Assembly (NCBI RefSeq): GCF_003937945.1
Contig: NZ_RSEC01000036.1
Coordinates: 744,001 to 808,000 of the forward strand
Source of the DNA: Amycolatopsis eburnea
Lineage (GTDB): Bacteria; Actinomycetota; Actinomycetes; Mycobacteriales; Pseudonocardiaceae
DNA: 64,000 nucleotides
Direction of reading: 5' to 3'
Shown: positions 18,321 to 26,510 of the stretch, in pieces
Position numbering within the stretch: the stretch's first letter is position 1
Layout of the letters: each line of letters opens with the position of its first letter
Made by a program: the position numbers and the translations under genes
Notes under the pieces: generated by a model
Told to the model about the DNA's origin: nothing
Seen by the model: the letters and a program-made list of their open reading frames with translations, nothing else
Database searches by the model: none

Positions 18321-19016
18321 TCAGGCCGCCACCGCGCGCAGCGAACCGTAGGTCGCGCCGAACGCGCGGTTCTCCAGCGCGACGTCGACGGCGTCCAGCA
18401 AGGCCTGCCGGAGGCCGGGGCGGGTGAGGTCCGTGGCTTCCACCCCCAGCCGGACCAGCCCGCCCCGGCGGGCCGCGCGAGCCGCCGCCAGCACCAGCGC
18501 GAAGCAGCGGACCGTCTCCGTGCGGTGCGACTGGCTCGTGAACTCGCTGACGCGGGCGCGGCGGACCTCGCCGGTGACGAGGTCGCGCACCGCGCCGAGG
18601 TCGGCGCACAGCCGGAAGCCGTGCTCGGCCAGCGCCTGCAGCGTGCCCTGGGACGCGATCCAGCGCGGCGGCGCGAAGCCGTCGACGTCGAGGCCGGCCG
18701 TGTCCAGCAACGCCTTCGCCGCGATCAGCCGGAGCCGGGCCTCGTGCGCCGGCAGCGTCGCGAACTCCGCCTTCTTGCCCAGGTACACCGTGCGGTGGGT
18801 GGGCGTGACGGTGTGGTCGTAGCCGTGCAGCAGCACGGAATCGCCGCTGCGGGCGCGGGCGCGCACCCACTCCGTCACCGGGCCTTCGCCGGTGCGAGCG
18901 GCGTACAGCAGGGACAACGGCACTTTCCGGCGGTCGAGTTCCGCCGCGAGGTCGGCGCACCGGTGCAGCGTGCGCGGGGTGATTCCCGACAGCGAAACCA
19001 GCAGGCGAGCGTCCAC
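18321..19016 (-). CDS. DUF2334-type polysaccharide deacetylase-like protein
   Basis: This is a 231-residue protein of the DUF2334 branch of the carbohydrate deacetylase (NodB-like) fold. Family marks are LLVSLSGITPRTLHRCADLA near the start, AELDRRKVPLSLLYAAR, and SVLLHGYDHT, where His and Asp would bind metal. The segment FAPPRWIASQGTLQAL fits the family's substrate-side region. The GTG at 19016 begins the conserved part; upstream sequence in frame looks non-coding. The FMN reductase gene ends 74 bases upstream on the same strand, so purC, the reductase and this gene could form one transcript. Confidence 0.75.
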   Translation of the reverse strand: MDARLLVSLSGITPRTLHRCADLAAELDRRKVPLSLLYAARTGEGPVTEWVRARARSGDSVLLHGYDHTVTPTHRTVYLGKKAEFATLPAHEARLRLIAAKALLDTAGLDVDGFAPPRWIASQGTLQALAEHGFRLCADLGAVRDLVTGEVRRARVSEFTSQSHRTETVRCFALVLAAARAARRGGLVRLGVEATDLTRPGLRQALLDAVDVALENRAFGATYGSLRAVAA

Positions 19017-19090
19017 GCCACCATTGGGACGCACGCGTCTGACACTCCCGTGAACTGCGCAGAACGGGCGGGCGACCGTTGCCGGAAGGG

Positions 19091-19606
19091 TCAGACGCCG
19101 TCCCGCAGCAGCCGCACGGCCATCGCGATCCGCCCGCGCAGGTCGGGGTCGGCGACCTGCCCGTCGGCGACGTCGGCGCGCGAGACCGGGATCCGGGCGC
19201 ACGCCTCGTCGACGATCTTCGCGCCCGCGTACGTAAGCACCTTGCGCAGCGTGTCGTGCGCGTCCCGGCCGCCGGTCGGCGCCGCGATCGAGGACGCGTT
19301 GATCCACGCCACCGGCTTGCCGTAGATCTCGCCGCCGCCGACCGTCCAGTCCAGGAGGTTCTTGAACGAGCCCGGCAGCCCGCCGGCGTACTCCGGGGTG
19401 CAGATCAGGATCGCGTCGGCGGCCTTGATCGCCTCCCGGAGCGCGGCGACCTCCGGGTGCAGCGGGTCGCGGTCGTCATCGGGGTTGAAGTGCGGCAGAG
19501 CGCCGAGACCGGTGTACGTCTGGCTCGCGGTGAGCGTCGCGACGGTCCCCAGCACCGCCGCATTGCCCGAGCCTGCTCGCAGGCTGCCGCAGATCAACAG
19601 GATCAC
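19091..19606 (-). CDS. NADPH-dependent FMN reductase
   Basis: This is a 171-residue flavodoxin-like reductase. The FMN phosphate loop LICGSLRAGSGNAAVL opens the protein at residues 4-19, the second flavin contact is ICTPEYAGGLPGSFKNLLDW, and PVAWINASS follows. Because the phosphate loop begins at residue 5, the GTG at 19606 must be the start. That places the first 131 bases of this gene inside the open frame of purC, in another frame on the same strand. Members of this family reduce quinones, chromate or azo compounds; the physiological substrate here is not known. Confidence 0.85.
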   Translation of the reverse strand: MILLICGSLRAGSGNAAVLGTVATLTASQTYTGLGALPHFNPDDDRDPLHPEVAALREAIKAADAILICTPEYAGGLPGSFKNLLDWTVGGGEIYGKPVAWINASSIAAPTGGRDAHDTLRKVLTYAGAKIVDEACARIPVSRADVADGQVADPDLRGRIAMAVRLLRDGV

Positions 19607-20471
19607 GCGGCCAGTCTGCCAGGGAAAGCCCGGTGATGCGGTGGTACGCCTCGAGGTACCGGTCGCGCGTGGCGGTCACCACGGCCGGCGGCAGCGGCGG
19701 CGGCGCGGACACGCAGTCCCAGCCGGACGACGGACCGACCAGCCAGTCGCGCACGTGCTGCTTGTCGAACGACGGCCGCGGGCGGCCGGGCCGGTGGTCG
19801 CCGGCGAGCCAGTAGCGCGCCGAATCCGGGGTCAGCACCTCGTCCGCGAGCACCAGCCCGCCGGACGCCCCGATGCCGAACTCGAACTTCGTGTCCGCGA
19901 GCAGCAGCCCCTGCTCCGCGGCCCGCGCGGCGCCCCGGCGGTACAGCTCCAGCGACGCCTCGCGGACCTCTTCGGCGAGCGTGCGCCCGAGGATCGCCGC
20001 GAAGGTGTCGAAGTCGATGTTCTCGTCCGGTTCACCCGGTCGCGCCTTGGTGGACGGCGTGAAGATCGGCTCCGGCAGCCGGGCGCACTCGGGCAGCCCG
20101 GCCGGCAGCCCGAGCCCGCAGACCACGCCCGACCGGCGGTAGTCGGCGTACCCGCGCCCGGTCAGGTACCCGCGGACGACCGCCTCCACCGGCAGCATGT
20201 CGAGCCGCTCGACCAGCAGCCCGCGGCCGCGGAAGGCGGCGGGTACCAGGGGCCCGTCCGAGGCCACCAGGTGGTTCGGCAGGACGTCGGCGAGCTCGCG
20301 GAACCAGAACGCGCTCATCGCGGTGAGCACCCGGCCCTTGTCCGGGACCGGGGTGGGGAACACGCGCTCGAAGGCCGAAATGCGGTCGGAGGCGACGACC
20401 AGCAGGTGGTCGGCGCCCACGGCGTAGAGGTCGCGGACCTTGCCGGCGGCGACGGTGGGGAGGGGTGTCAC
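19476..20471 (-). CDS. purC: SAICAR synthetase PurC with an unusual C-terminal extension
   Basis: PurC joins CAIR with aspartate using ATP in purine synthesis. The N-terminal GKVRDLYAVGADHLLVVASDRISAF, DKGRVLTAMSAFWF, VEAVVRGYLTGRGYADY, and LADTKFEFG are typical. The normal end of the family (ITGLSLADW) is at residue 287. Instead of stopping a few codons later, the frame runs on for 44 residues rich in Arg (for example DRRDAHREPDVHRSRR) to a stop at 19476, through the start of the FMN reductase gene. A TGA sits one frame away immediately after the Trp codon, in the GTGA of the reductase start. A one-base frameshift or sequencing error is therefore likely. The GTG at 20471 is the start. Confidence 0.9.
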   Translation of the reverse strand: MTPLPTVAAGKVRDLYAVGADHLLVVASDRISAFERVFPTPVPDKGRVLTAMSAFWFRELADVLPNHLVASDGPLVPAAFRGRGLLVERLDMLPVEAVVRGYLTGRGYADYRRSGVVCGLGLPAGLPECARLPEPIFTPSTKARPGEPDENIDFDTFAAILGRTLAEEVREASLELYRRGAARAAEQGLLLADTKFEFGIGASGGLVLADEVLTPDSARYWLAGDHRPGRPRPSFDKQHVRDWLVGPSSGWDCVSAPPPLPPAVVTATRDRYLEAYHRITGLSLADWPRDPVDLRQPASRLGQCGGAGDRRDAHREPDVHRSRRSAALQPR

Positions 20472-20518
20472 GGACTGAACCCTAACGCGCACCCTCCGCC
20501 ACCATGGATGATGCTGGC

Positions 20519-21325
20519 ATGGCGTACGACTGGATCTCGGTGACCACCGACTACGGCCTGCGCGACGGCTTCGTGGCGGCCTGCCACGGCGTGATCGCCC
20601 GGCTCGCGCCCGCCGTGCGGGTGATCGACGTGACGCACGAAGTCCCCCCTCAGGACATCCGGCACGGGGCCATGGCGCTGGCCCAGACCGCGCCCTTCCT
20701 GCCCGCGTCGGTGCACGTCGCCGTCGTCGACCCGGGCGTGGGCACGGCCCGGCTCGGCGTGGTCGTCGTCGCTGGGGAAGGGCTGCTGGTCGGGCCGGAC
20801 AACGGGCTCCTGCTGCCGGCCGCGCACGCGCTGGGCGGGGTCCGGGCGGCCTACGAGCTGGCCGAGCCGTCGCTGCGGCTGCCGGTCACGTCGGCGACGT
20901 TCCACGGGCGGGACGTCTTCGCCCCCGCGGCCGCGCACCTGGCGCTGGGGGTCGAACCCTCGGCGTTCGGCGACCCGGTGACCGACCTCGTCGCGATGCC
21001 GGAACCGTTCGTCGCGGCCTTCCCCGGGAAGCTGGTGTCGGAGGTGCTGACGGTCGACCACTTCGGCAACGTCCAGCTCGCCGCGACGCCGGCCGATCTC
21101 GAGCTGTCCGGGCTGGCCGGCGCGGTGTCCGTGCACAGCGAGCGGGTCGCGGTCACGACGGTGCTCGGGCGGACGTTCGCGGACGTCCCGGCCGGCGCGA
21201 GCGTCCTCTACACCGACTCGGCCGGGCGGCTCGCGGTTGCCGTCAACGGTGGTTCGGCGGCCGCGGTGCTGGGGCTCGGGCCCGCCCAGGAGTGCACGAT
21301 CACCTCGTCGCCCACCGCCAGCTGA
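20519..21325 (+). CDS. SAM hydroxide adenosyltransferase-like protein (DUF62)
   Basis: This is a 268-residue member of the family that includes SAM hydrolases and the fluorinase/chlorinase enzymes. The N-terminal ISVTTDYGLRDGFVAACHGV contains the SAM-binding Asp. VIDVTHEVPPQDIRHGA, VVDPGVGTARLGVVV and FHGRDVFAPAAAHLA (with the Arg-Asp and His of the catalytic site) follow, and DHFGNVQL marks the C-terminal domain. The hydrolase members split SAM to adenosine and methionine; no halogenase insertion is visible. The ATG at 20519 was taken over one at 20504. Its last 118 bases overlap the converging MOSC gene. Confidence 0.87.
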   Translation: MAYDWISVTTDYGLRDGFVAACHGVIARLAPAVRVIDVTHEVPPQDIRHGAMALAQTAPFLPASVHVAVVDPGVGTARLGVVVVAGEGLLVGPDNGLLLPAAHALGGVRAAYELAEPSLRLPVTSATFHGRDVFAPAAAHLALGVEPSAFGDPVTDLVAMPEPFVAAFPGKLVSEVLTVDHFGNVQLAATPADLELSGLAGAVSVHSERVAVTTVLGRTFADVPAGASVLYTDSAGRLAVAVNGGSAAAVLGLGPAQECTITSSPTAS

Positions 21326-22089
21326 CCCGGGCGCAGCACGGCGGCCTTCATCCCGAAGACCACGCCGCCGTCGGCGTGCCGCCGGTAGGTCGCCAGCGTG
21401 CGGATCGGCTCCGGGCCGGCCTTCTCGCCGGTCTCCTGGTCGACCATCGGCACCGTGCAGCGCACGCACTGCTTCGCGTAGCCGAACTCCGCGGTGCCCG
21501 CCGCCATCGAGCGGACTTCGTCCTCGGTGTGCGGCTCGAGCCAGCCGGAGACGACGACGTTGGGGCGGAAGCGGTCCATCGGCACGGGTTCGCCGCCGCG
21601 TTCGAGGATGCGGGCATTCAATCCGTCCAAAGAGGACTCCGACGCGACGAGCAGCGCGTGGCCGTCGGCGAACGCGGCCGTGCCCGGCGTTTCCCCGCTC
21701 GTGACGCGTTCGTGGTCCGGCGCCACCCCGATCAGCACCGAGGGCAGGCCGAGCAGGTCCGAGAACCACTCGGCCGCGGCTGTTCCCTGGTGGACGCCTT
21801 CGCCCTGCCAGGAAAACGTCGAACCCGGGTGCCGAGGGCCGTCGCGGCGGATGTCGAGTTCGAGGTCGCCGTGACCCGGCGCGGACAGCGCGAGCCGGTC
21901 GCCGAGCACCCGCGGCCGGACCGCGGCGAGCACCGGGTAGCGGCGCTGGCTGCGGAAGTCGCCGTCCGGCGCGACGACCTGGAAGACCCGGTCGTGCGCC
22001 AGCCCGGCCGGCCCGACCTCGGCGGTCGGCACCGAAGTGCCGGCACACCCCTTGACCGGGTAGTACGTCAGCCGCGCGATCCTCGCCAT
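21208..22089 (-). CDS. MOSC domain protein
   Basis: This is a 293-residue protein with an N-terminal MOSC_N barrel (IARLTYYPVKGCAGTSV, GLAHDRVFQVV) and a C-terminal MOSC domain holding RFRPNVVVSG and the Cys of KQCVRCTVPMVDQETGE. These proteins handle molybdenum cofactor sulfur or reduce N-hydroxylated compounds, as in the YcbX/mARC group. The C-terminal end TYRRHADGGVVFGMKAAVL fits that group. The 3' 118 bases lie antisense to the SAM hydrolase-like gene, a long overlap for two converging real genes. Confidence 0.87.
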   Translation of the reverse strand: MARIARLTYYPVKGCAGTSVPTAEVGPAGLAHDRVFQVVAPDGDFRSQRRYPVLAAVRPRVLGDRLALSAPGHGDLELDIRRDGPRHPGSTFSWQGEGVHQGTAAAEWFSDLLGLPSVLIGVAPDHERVTSGETPGTAAFADGHALLVASESSLDGLNARILERGGEPVPMDRFRPNVVVSGWLEPHTEDEVRSMAAGTAEFGYAKQCVRCTVPMVDQETGEKAGPEPIRTLATYRRHADGGVVFGMKAAVLRPGQLAVGDEVIVHSWAGPSPSTAAAEPPLTATASRPAESV

Positions 22090-22206
22090 GCCCGCAGGCT
22101 ACCCGGAGGACGCTCCGGGGCCGGACCGCATTTCCGGAGACGCCTGGTCGTCGCGGCCGGTGCCACGCTCTTGTCGCGCGAGTCAGGAGAGGATCGGTCG
22201 GTCACC

Positions 22207-23433
22207 ATGACTTCGGACCAGGATCGGCCACGGATATCGGTGGTCATCCCCACGTACAACCGTTGCGAGATGCTGCGCACCACCCTCGAACACCTCACGC
22301 GGCAGCAGCTGCCGGCCGCCGAGTTCGAGGTGATCGTCGCCGACGACGGGTCCTCCGACGCGACGGCGGAAGTGGTCCGGTCCTTCGCGGACCGGCTGCG
22401 GGTGAAGTACCACTTCCAGGAGGACCTCGGGTTCCGGGCGGGCACCGCGCGGAACGCGGGGGCCGCGCTGGCCACCGCGCCCATCCTGTTCTTCCTGGAC
22501 ACCGGGCCGCTGTTCGGCACCGACCTCCTGCTCCACCACCTCGCGGCGCACAGCCGGGACACCGAACGCCGGGCGGTCATCGGGTACGCGCACGGGTACA
22601 GCCCGGAGAAGGACACGTCCTGGGTCACCGAGGCCGTGGAACGGCTGGGACCGGAGGAAACCGTCGCGCGCTACGCCGACGACCCCGATTTCCGCGACGT
22701 CCGGCACGAGCAGCTGATGAACGTCAAGGCAGGCACCGACCTCCTGCCCTGGCGGCTGTTCTGGACCATCAACTGTTCCCTGCGCCTGGCCGACTTCCGC
22801 GCGGTGGGCGGCTTCGACGAGCGGTTCCACGGCTGGGGCGGGGAGGACACCGAACTCGGGTTCCGGCTGGCCCGCCACGGCGTGCGGTTCGAGGTCGGCG
22901 AAGACGCGTGGGTGGTCGACCTGCCCCACGAGCGGGAGCAGTTCGACCTGTGGGAACAGTTCGCCCAGAACATGCTCCACTTCCTGGCGGAGCACCGCGA
23001 GCCGGTCGTCGAGATCGGCTGGGCGCTGGCCGTCCAGCACCTCTTCATCAGCTACGAAGAGGACTACCGCGCCCTGGTGGAGTGGCAGGAGCGGGCGCGC
23101 GACACGGACATCGCGGCCGAGCTGGCCGAGGCCGTGCGGCACGTCCCCGCGGGCGCGAAGATCGCCGTTCTCGGTGCCGGCGCGGAAATCCCGGCGGCCG
23201 TACCGCCCGCGATCGTGCTGGACTTCGACGCCTCGCTGCTGGCGAAGGCGACCGCGTCGGGACGGCACACCGGGCACCACACCATGGGCCTGCGCACGCC
23301 GTTGCCCGACCAGTCCGTGGACGCGGTGATCGTCACGTCGAGGATGGCCGGGCTGTGGGACCGGTGGCGGACCGAGCTGCTGGCCGAAGCCCGCCGCATC
23401 GGCCGCGAAGTCCACGTCCCGGACGGCTTCTGA
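22207..23433 (+). CDS. Family 2 glycosyltransferase with C-terminal extension
   Basis: This is a 408-residue GT-A fold glycosyltransferase. SVVIPTYNRCEMLRTTLEHL opens the domain, VIVADDGSSDATAE binds the nucleotide, and GFRAGTARNAGAALA follows. Where the metal-binding DxD is usual, the sequence reads FFLDTGPLFG. The galactosyltransferase-type motif GGFDERFHGWGGEDTELGFR and DLPHEREQF are present. From about residue 300 a second region has a Rossmann-like start (KIAVLGAGAEIP), unusual for the family. AGGAG lies upstream of the ATG at 22207. The acceptor is unknown and no other sugar-assembly genes stand nearby. Confidence 0.82.
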   Translation: MTSDQDRPRISVVIPTYNRCEMLRTTLEHLTRQQLPAAEFEVIVADDGSSDATAEVVRSFADRLRVKYHFQEDLGFRAGTARNAGAALATAPILFFLDTGPLFGTDLLLHHLAAHSRDTERRAVIGYAHGYSPEKDTSWVTEAVERLGPEETVARYADDPDFRDVRHEQLMNVKAGTDLLPWRLFWTINCSLRLADFRAVGGFDERFHGWGGEDTELGFRLARHGVRFEVGEDAWVVDLPHEREQFDLWEQFAQNMLHFLAEHREPVVEIGWALAVQHLFISYEEDYRALVEWQERARDTDIAAELAEAVRHVPAGAKIAVLGAGAEIPAAVPPAIVLDFDASLLAKATASGRHTGHHTMGLRTPLPDQSVDAVIVTSRMAGLWDRWRTELLAEARRIGREVHVPDGF

Positions 23434-23443
23434 GTGCGGTCGT

Positions 23444-24187
23444 TCAGAGCACCTGGGACAGGAACCGCTGCAGGCGCGGGCTCTGCGGCTCGTCGAAGAG
23501 GCGGGCCGGCGGGCCCTGCTCGACGATCTTCCCCGCGTCCATGAACGCCACCTCGTCGGCCACGCTCCTGGCGAACCCCATCTCGTGCGTGACCACGATC
23601 AGCGTCAGGCCCCGCTCCGCCAGGCCGGCCATCAGGTTCAGCACGCCCTTGACCAGCTCGGGGTCGAGCGCGCTGGTGGCCTCGTCGAAGAGCATCACCT
23701 CGGGGTCCATGGCCAGCGCCCGCGCGATCGCGACGCGCTGCTGCTGACCGCCCGAAAGCGCGCTCGGGCGGTACGGCGCCTTGTCCGCGAGGCCGACCTC
23801 GGCGAGGCGGGCGCGCGCGATCTCCGCCGCTTCCTCCTTGCCGAGCTTCTTCACGCTGCGCAGCGGAAGCACGATGTTGTCCAGCACGCTCCGGTGCCCG
23901 AAGAGGTTGAAGTGCTGGAACACCATGCCCACGCGCTGGCGCAGCGCGTCCGGGTCGGCCTTGATCACCGACTCGCCGTCGAGCAGCAGGTCGCCGGAAT
24001 CGGGCTCCTGCAGGCGGTTCACGCACCGCAGGAGCGTCGACTTGCCGGAGCCGGACGGCCCGATGACGCACGTCGTCTTGCCGCTGGGCACCTTGAGGTC
24101 GACCCCGCGCAGGACTTCCAGCGTGCCGAAGCTGACGTGGATGTCGCGCAGCTCCACACTGGACGTTCGCACCGCCGTCGTCACCAC
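23444..24187 (-). CDS. Polar amino acid ABC importer, ATP-binding subunit
   Basis: This is a 247-residue ATPase of the GlnQ/HisP type. Walker A CVIGPSGSGKSTLLRCVN, Q-loop VGMVFQHFNLFGH, signature LSGGQQQRVAIARAL, Walker B VMLFDEATSALDPE and switch His VVTHEMGFAR are all intact. The FQHFNLF and THEMGFA variants are typical of amino acid importers. GGAGGG lies 8 bases before the GTG at 24187; the start overlaps the permease stop by 7 bases. It is the last gene of a five-gene operon on the minus strand. Confidence 0.93.
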   Translation of the reverse strand: MVTTAVRTSSVELRDIHVSFGTLEVLRGVDLKVPSGKTTCVIGPSGSGKSTLLRCVNRLQEPDSGDLLLDGESVIKADPDALRQRVGMVFQHFNLFGHRSVLDNIVLPLRSVKKLGKEEAAEIARARLAEVGLADKAPYRPSALSGGQQQRVAIARALAMDPEVMLFDEATSALDPELVKGVLNLMAGLAERGLTLIVVTHEMGFARSVADEVAFMDAGKIVEQGPPARLFDEPQSPRLQRFLSQVL

Positions 24188-24948
24188 GTGCTCACCCTCC
24201 CGCCCGGGCTGAGCTCCACCGGGTCGCCGTCGTCCGGGTCGTCGACCCGCACCTTGCGCCCGGTCCGGAGCTTCTCGTCGATGTAGTTCACCAGGTGCGT
24301 CAGCGGCACGGTGATGACCAGGAAGAACACCCCGGCGGCGACCAGCGGCGAGAGGTTGCCGGTGTTGGCCGCGAGGTCCTGGCCGATCCGGAACAGCTCG
24401 CGCTGCCCGGACAGCAGCCCGAGCACGTAGACGAGGCTGGAGTCCTTGACCAGCGCGATGAACTGGTTCACCAGCGCGGGCAGCACCCGCCGGACGCCCT
24501 GCGGGATGATCACCAGCAGCATCGACTTGGTGTAGCTCATCCCGAGCGCCCGGCTGGCCTCCATCTGCCCCTTGTCCACGCTCTGGATGCCGGACCGGAA
24601 GATCTCGCCGATGTAGGCGGCGGCGATCAGCGACAGCGCCAGGATGCCCATCGGGTACGGGTTCGTGCCGACGACGTCCCGCGCGAGCGTGCCGAGCCCC
24701 TGGCCGATCAGCAGGATCGTCAGGATGGCGGGCAGCCCGCGGAAGATGTCGGTGTAGATCCGCGCCGGCCAGCGCAGCCACCACTTGGTGGACAGGCCCA
24801 TGACCGCCAGCACCATGCCGACCACGATGCCGATCAGCGCCGAGGACACCGACAGGACGAGCGTGTTCAGCAGGCCGGTCTTCAGCAGGTCCGGCAGGAC
24901 CTGGGAAATGTAGTCCCAGTCGAGAAAGGTGTTGATGAAGTCGTCCAT
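24181..24948 (-). CDS. Polar amino acid ABC importer, permease subunit
   Basis: This is a 255-residue inner-membrane permease of the HisM/GlnP type with about five transmembrane helices. The coupling motif EASRALGMSYTKSMLLVIIP matches the EAA loop that docks to the ATPase. The segment IFRGLPAILTILLIGQG and AYIGEIFRSGIQSV are also typical. Only one permease is present, so it should work as a homodimer. The ATG at 24948 follows the last binding-protein stop by 6 bases. Confidence 0.92.
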   Translation of the reverse strand: MDDFINTFLDWDYISQVLPDLLKTGLLNTLVLSVSSALIGIVVGMVLAVMGLSTKWWLRWPARIYTDIFRGLPAILTILLIGQGLGTLARDVVGTNPYPMGILALSLIAAAYIGEIFRSGIQSVDKGQMEASRALGMSYTKSMLLVIIPQGVRRVLPALVNQFIALVKDSSLVYVLGLLSGQRELFRIGQDLAANTGNLSPLVAAGVFFLVITVPLTHLVNYIDEKLRTGRKVRVDDPDDGDPVELSPGGRVSTW

Positions 24949-24954
24949 TGTGGA

Positions 24955-25734
24955 CTACTGCCCCGCCTTGAACTCCGCCGGCACCGGCGCGGTGGGCTCG
25001 AACTGGTCGTGCACCTTGACCCAGGTTCCGTCCGCGATGACCTTCTTGAGCCCGTCGTTGATCTTGTTGATGAGGTCCGTGTTGCCCTTCTTGAAGGCGA
25101 ACCCGTGCGGGATGGTCGTGGTGATCGCCTTGGTCACCTTGAGCTTCGCGTCGGCGTTGTTCTTCGCGTAGTCCTCGGCGGTGGCCTGGTCGAACACCGC
25201 GCCGTCGATCGCGCCGGTCTTGAGCGCGTTGAGGGCGGCCGCGTCGTTCGGGAAGCGGACGGCCTGCGCGGTCGGCGCGTTCGAGCCGAGCCAGGTGTCC
25301 GACACCGTGCCCTGGACGACGCCGATCCGCTTGCCGGCCAACGAGTTCTCGTCGGTGATGCCGGCGGTCTCCTTGGCCTCGATGCCGAGGGCCTGGTAGT
25401 TGTACGGCGCGGAGAAGTCGACGGTCTTCTTGCGGGCCTCGGTCTGGGAGATCGCCGAGCTGCCGATGTCGAAGGTGCCGTTGGCGACCTGGCCGAGCAG
25501 CGCCGAGAACTCCGTCGCGGCGAACTCCAGCTTGAGGCCTTCCTTGGCCGCGATGGCCTTGAGCAGCTCGTTGTCGAACCCGGTGTAGTTGCCGTTCTCC
25601 TGGTAGGCGTTCGGCTTCGAGTCGCTCAGCGTGCCGATCCGCAGGGTCTTGCCGTCGCCGCTGTCCGAGCCGCCGCACGCCGTGAGCGCCGCCAGCAAGG
25701 TCGCGGTGAGCGCCGTGACCAGTGTCTTCTTCAT
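24955..25734 (-). CDS. Amino acid ABC importer, binding lipoprotein 1
   Basis: This is a 259-residue solute-binding protein (bacterial family 3). The signal ends in a lipobox ALTACGG with Cys at about residue 20. The mature protein has TLRIGTLSDSKPNAY, GFDNELLKAIAAKEGLKLEF, FDIGSSAISQTEARKKTVDFSAPY and a second lobe start AGKRIGVVQGT. It is closely similar to the neighbouring upstream copy through much of its length. It is the copy next to the permease and may be the original partner. The ligand is probably a polar or charged amino acid; which one is not readable. Confidence 0.9.
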   Translation of the reverse strand: MKKTLVTALTATLLAALTACGGSDSGDGKTLRIGTLSDSKPNAYQENGNYTGFDNELLKAIAAKEGLKLEFAATEFSALLGQVANGTFDIGSSAISQTEARKKTVDFSAPYNYQALGIEAKETAGITDENSLAGKRIGVVQGTVSDTWLGSNAPTAQAVRFPNDAAALNALKTGAIDGAVFDQATAEDYAKNNADAKLKVTKAITTTIPHGFAFKKGNTDLINKINDGLKKVIADGTWVKVHDQFEPTAPVPAEFKAGQ

Positions 25735-25741
25735 GCTTCTC

Positions 25742-26509
25742 CTAACCCTGGAACCCGGCCGGCACCGGAGCGGTCGGCAGGAACTGCTGGTGCAGCTTAA
25801 GCCAGGTCCCGTCGGCGATCACCTGCTTGAGCCCGTCGTCGACCTTCTTGAGCAGGTCGGCGTTGCCCTTCTTCACGGCGAACCCGTGCGGCACGTCGGT
25901 GACGAAGCTCTTCACGACGACGAGCTTGGCGTCCGGGTTGTCGGTGACGTTCTTCTCGGCGATGCTCTGGTCGAGGATGTACGCGTCGACGGCGCCGGTC
26001 TTCAGCGCGGTCAGCGCGGCGGCGTAGTCGGGGAAGCGCACGGCCTGCGCGGCGGGCACCGTGCTGGTCAGCCAGTGGTCGCCGACGGTCGCCTGGATGA
26101 CGGCGACGCGCTTGCCCGCCAGGCCCTTCTCGTCGGTCACCGGGGTGCCCTGCTTGGCCTGGATGCTCATGGTCTCGAAGTCGTAGGCCGCGGAGAAGTC
26201 GACCGTCTTCTTGCGCTCGTCGGTCTGCGCGATCGCCGAGCTGGCGATGTCGAAGCGGCCGGAGGCGACCTGCCCGAGCAGCGCGGAGAAGTCGGTCGCG
26301 GCGAACTCCAGCTTCAGGTTCTGCTTGGCCGCGATGGCCTTGAGCAGCTCGTTGTCGAAGCCGGTGTAGTTGCCGTCCTTCAGGTAGATGTTGGGCGGCG
26401 CGTCGCTCAGCGTCCCCACGCGCAGCGTCGTGGAAGCGCTGTCGGAACCCCCGCCGCACGCGGTGAGCGTGAGCGCGGCGGCCAGCACCGTGACGATCAG
26501 CTTCTTCAT
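25742..26509 (-). CDS. Amino acid ABC importer, binding lipoprotein 2
   Basis: This is a 255-residue family 3 binding protein with lipobox LTLTACGG. GFDNELLKAIAAKQNLKLEF and SSAIAQTDERKKTVDFSAAY are almost shared with the downstream copy, indicating a tandem duplication. The ligand-facing residues differ in places (YDFETMSIQAKQG versus YNYQALGIEAKET), so specificity may have shifted. The ATG at 26509 follows the stop of copy 3 by one base and has no strong ribosome binding site, which suggests translational coupling. Confidence 0.9.
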   Translation of the reverse strand: MKKLIVTVLAAALTLTACGGGSDSASTTLRVGTLSDAPPNIYLKDGNYTGFDNELLKAIAAKQNLKLEFAATDFSALLGQVASGRFDIASSAIAQTDERKKTVDFSAAYDFETMSIQAKQGTPVTDEKGLAGKRVAVIQATVGDHWLTSTVPAAQAVRFPDYAAALTALKTGAVDAYILDQSIAEKNVTDNPDAKLVVVKSFVTDVPHGFAVKKGNADLLKKVDDGLKQVIADGTWLKLHQQFLPTAPVPAGFQG

Positions 26510-26510
26510 G

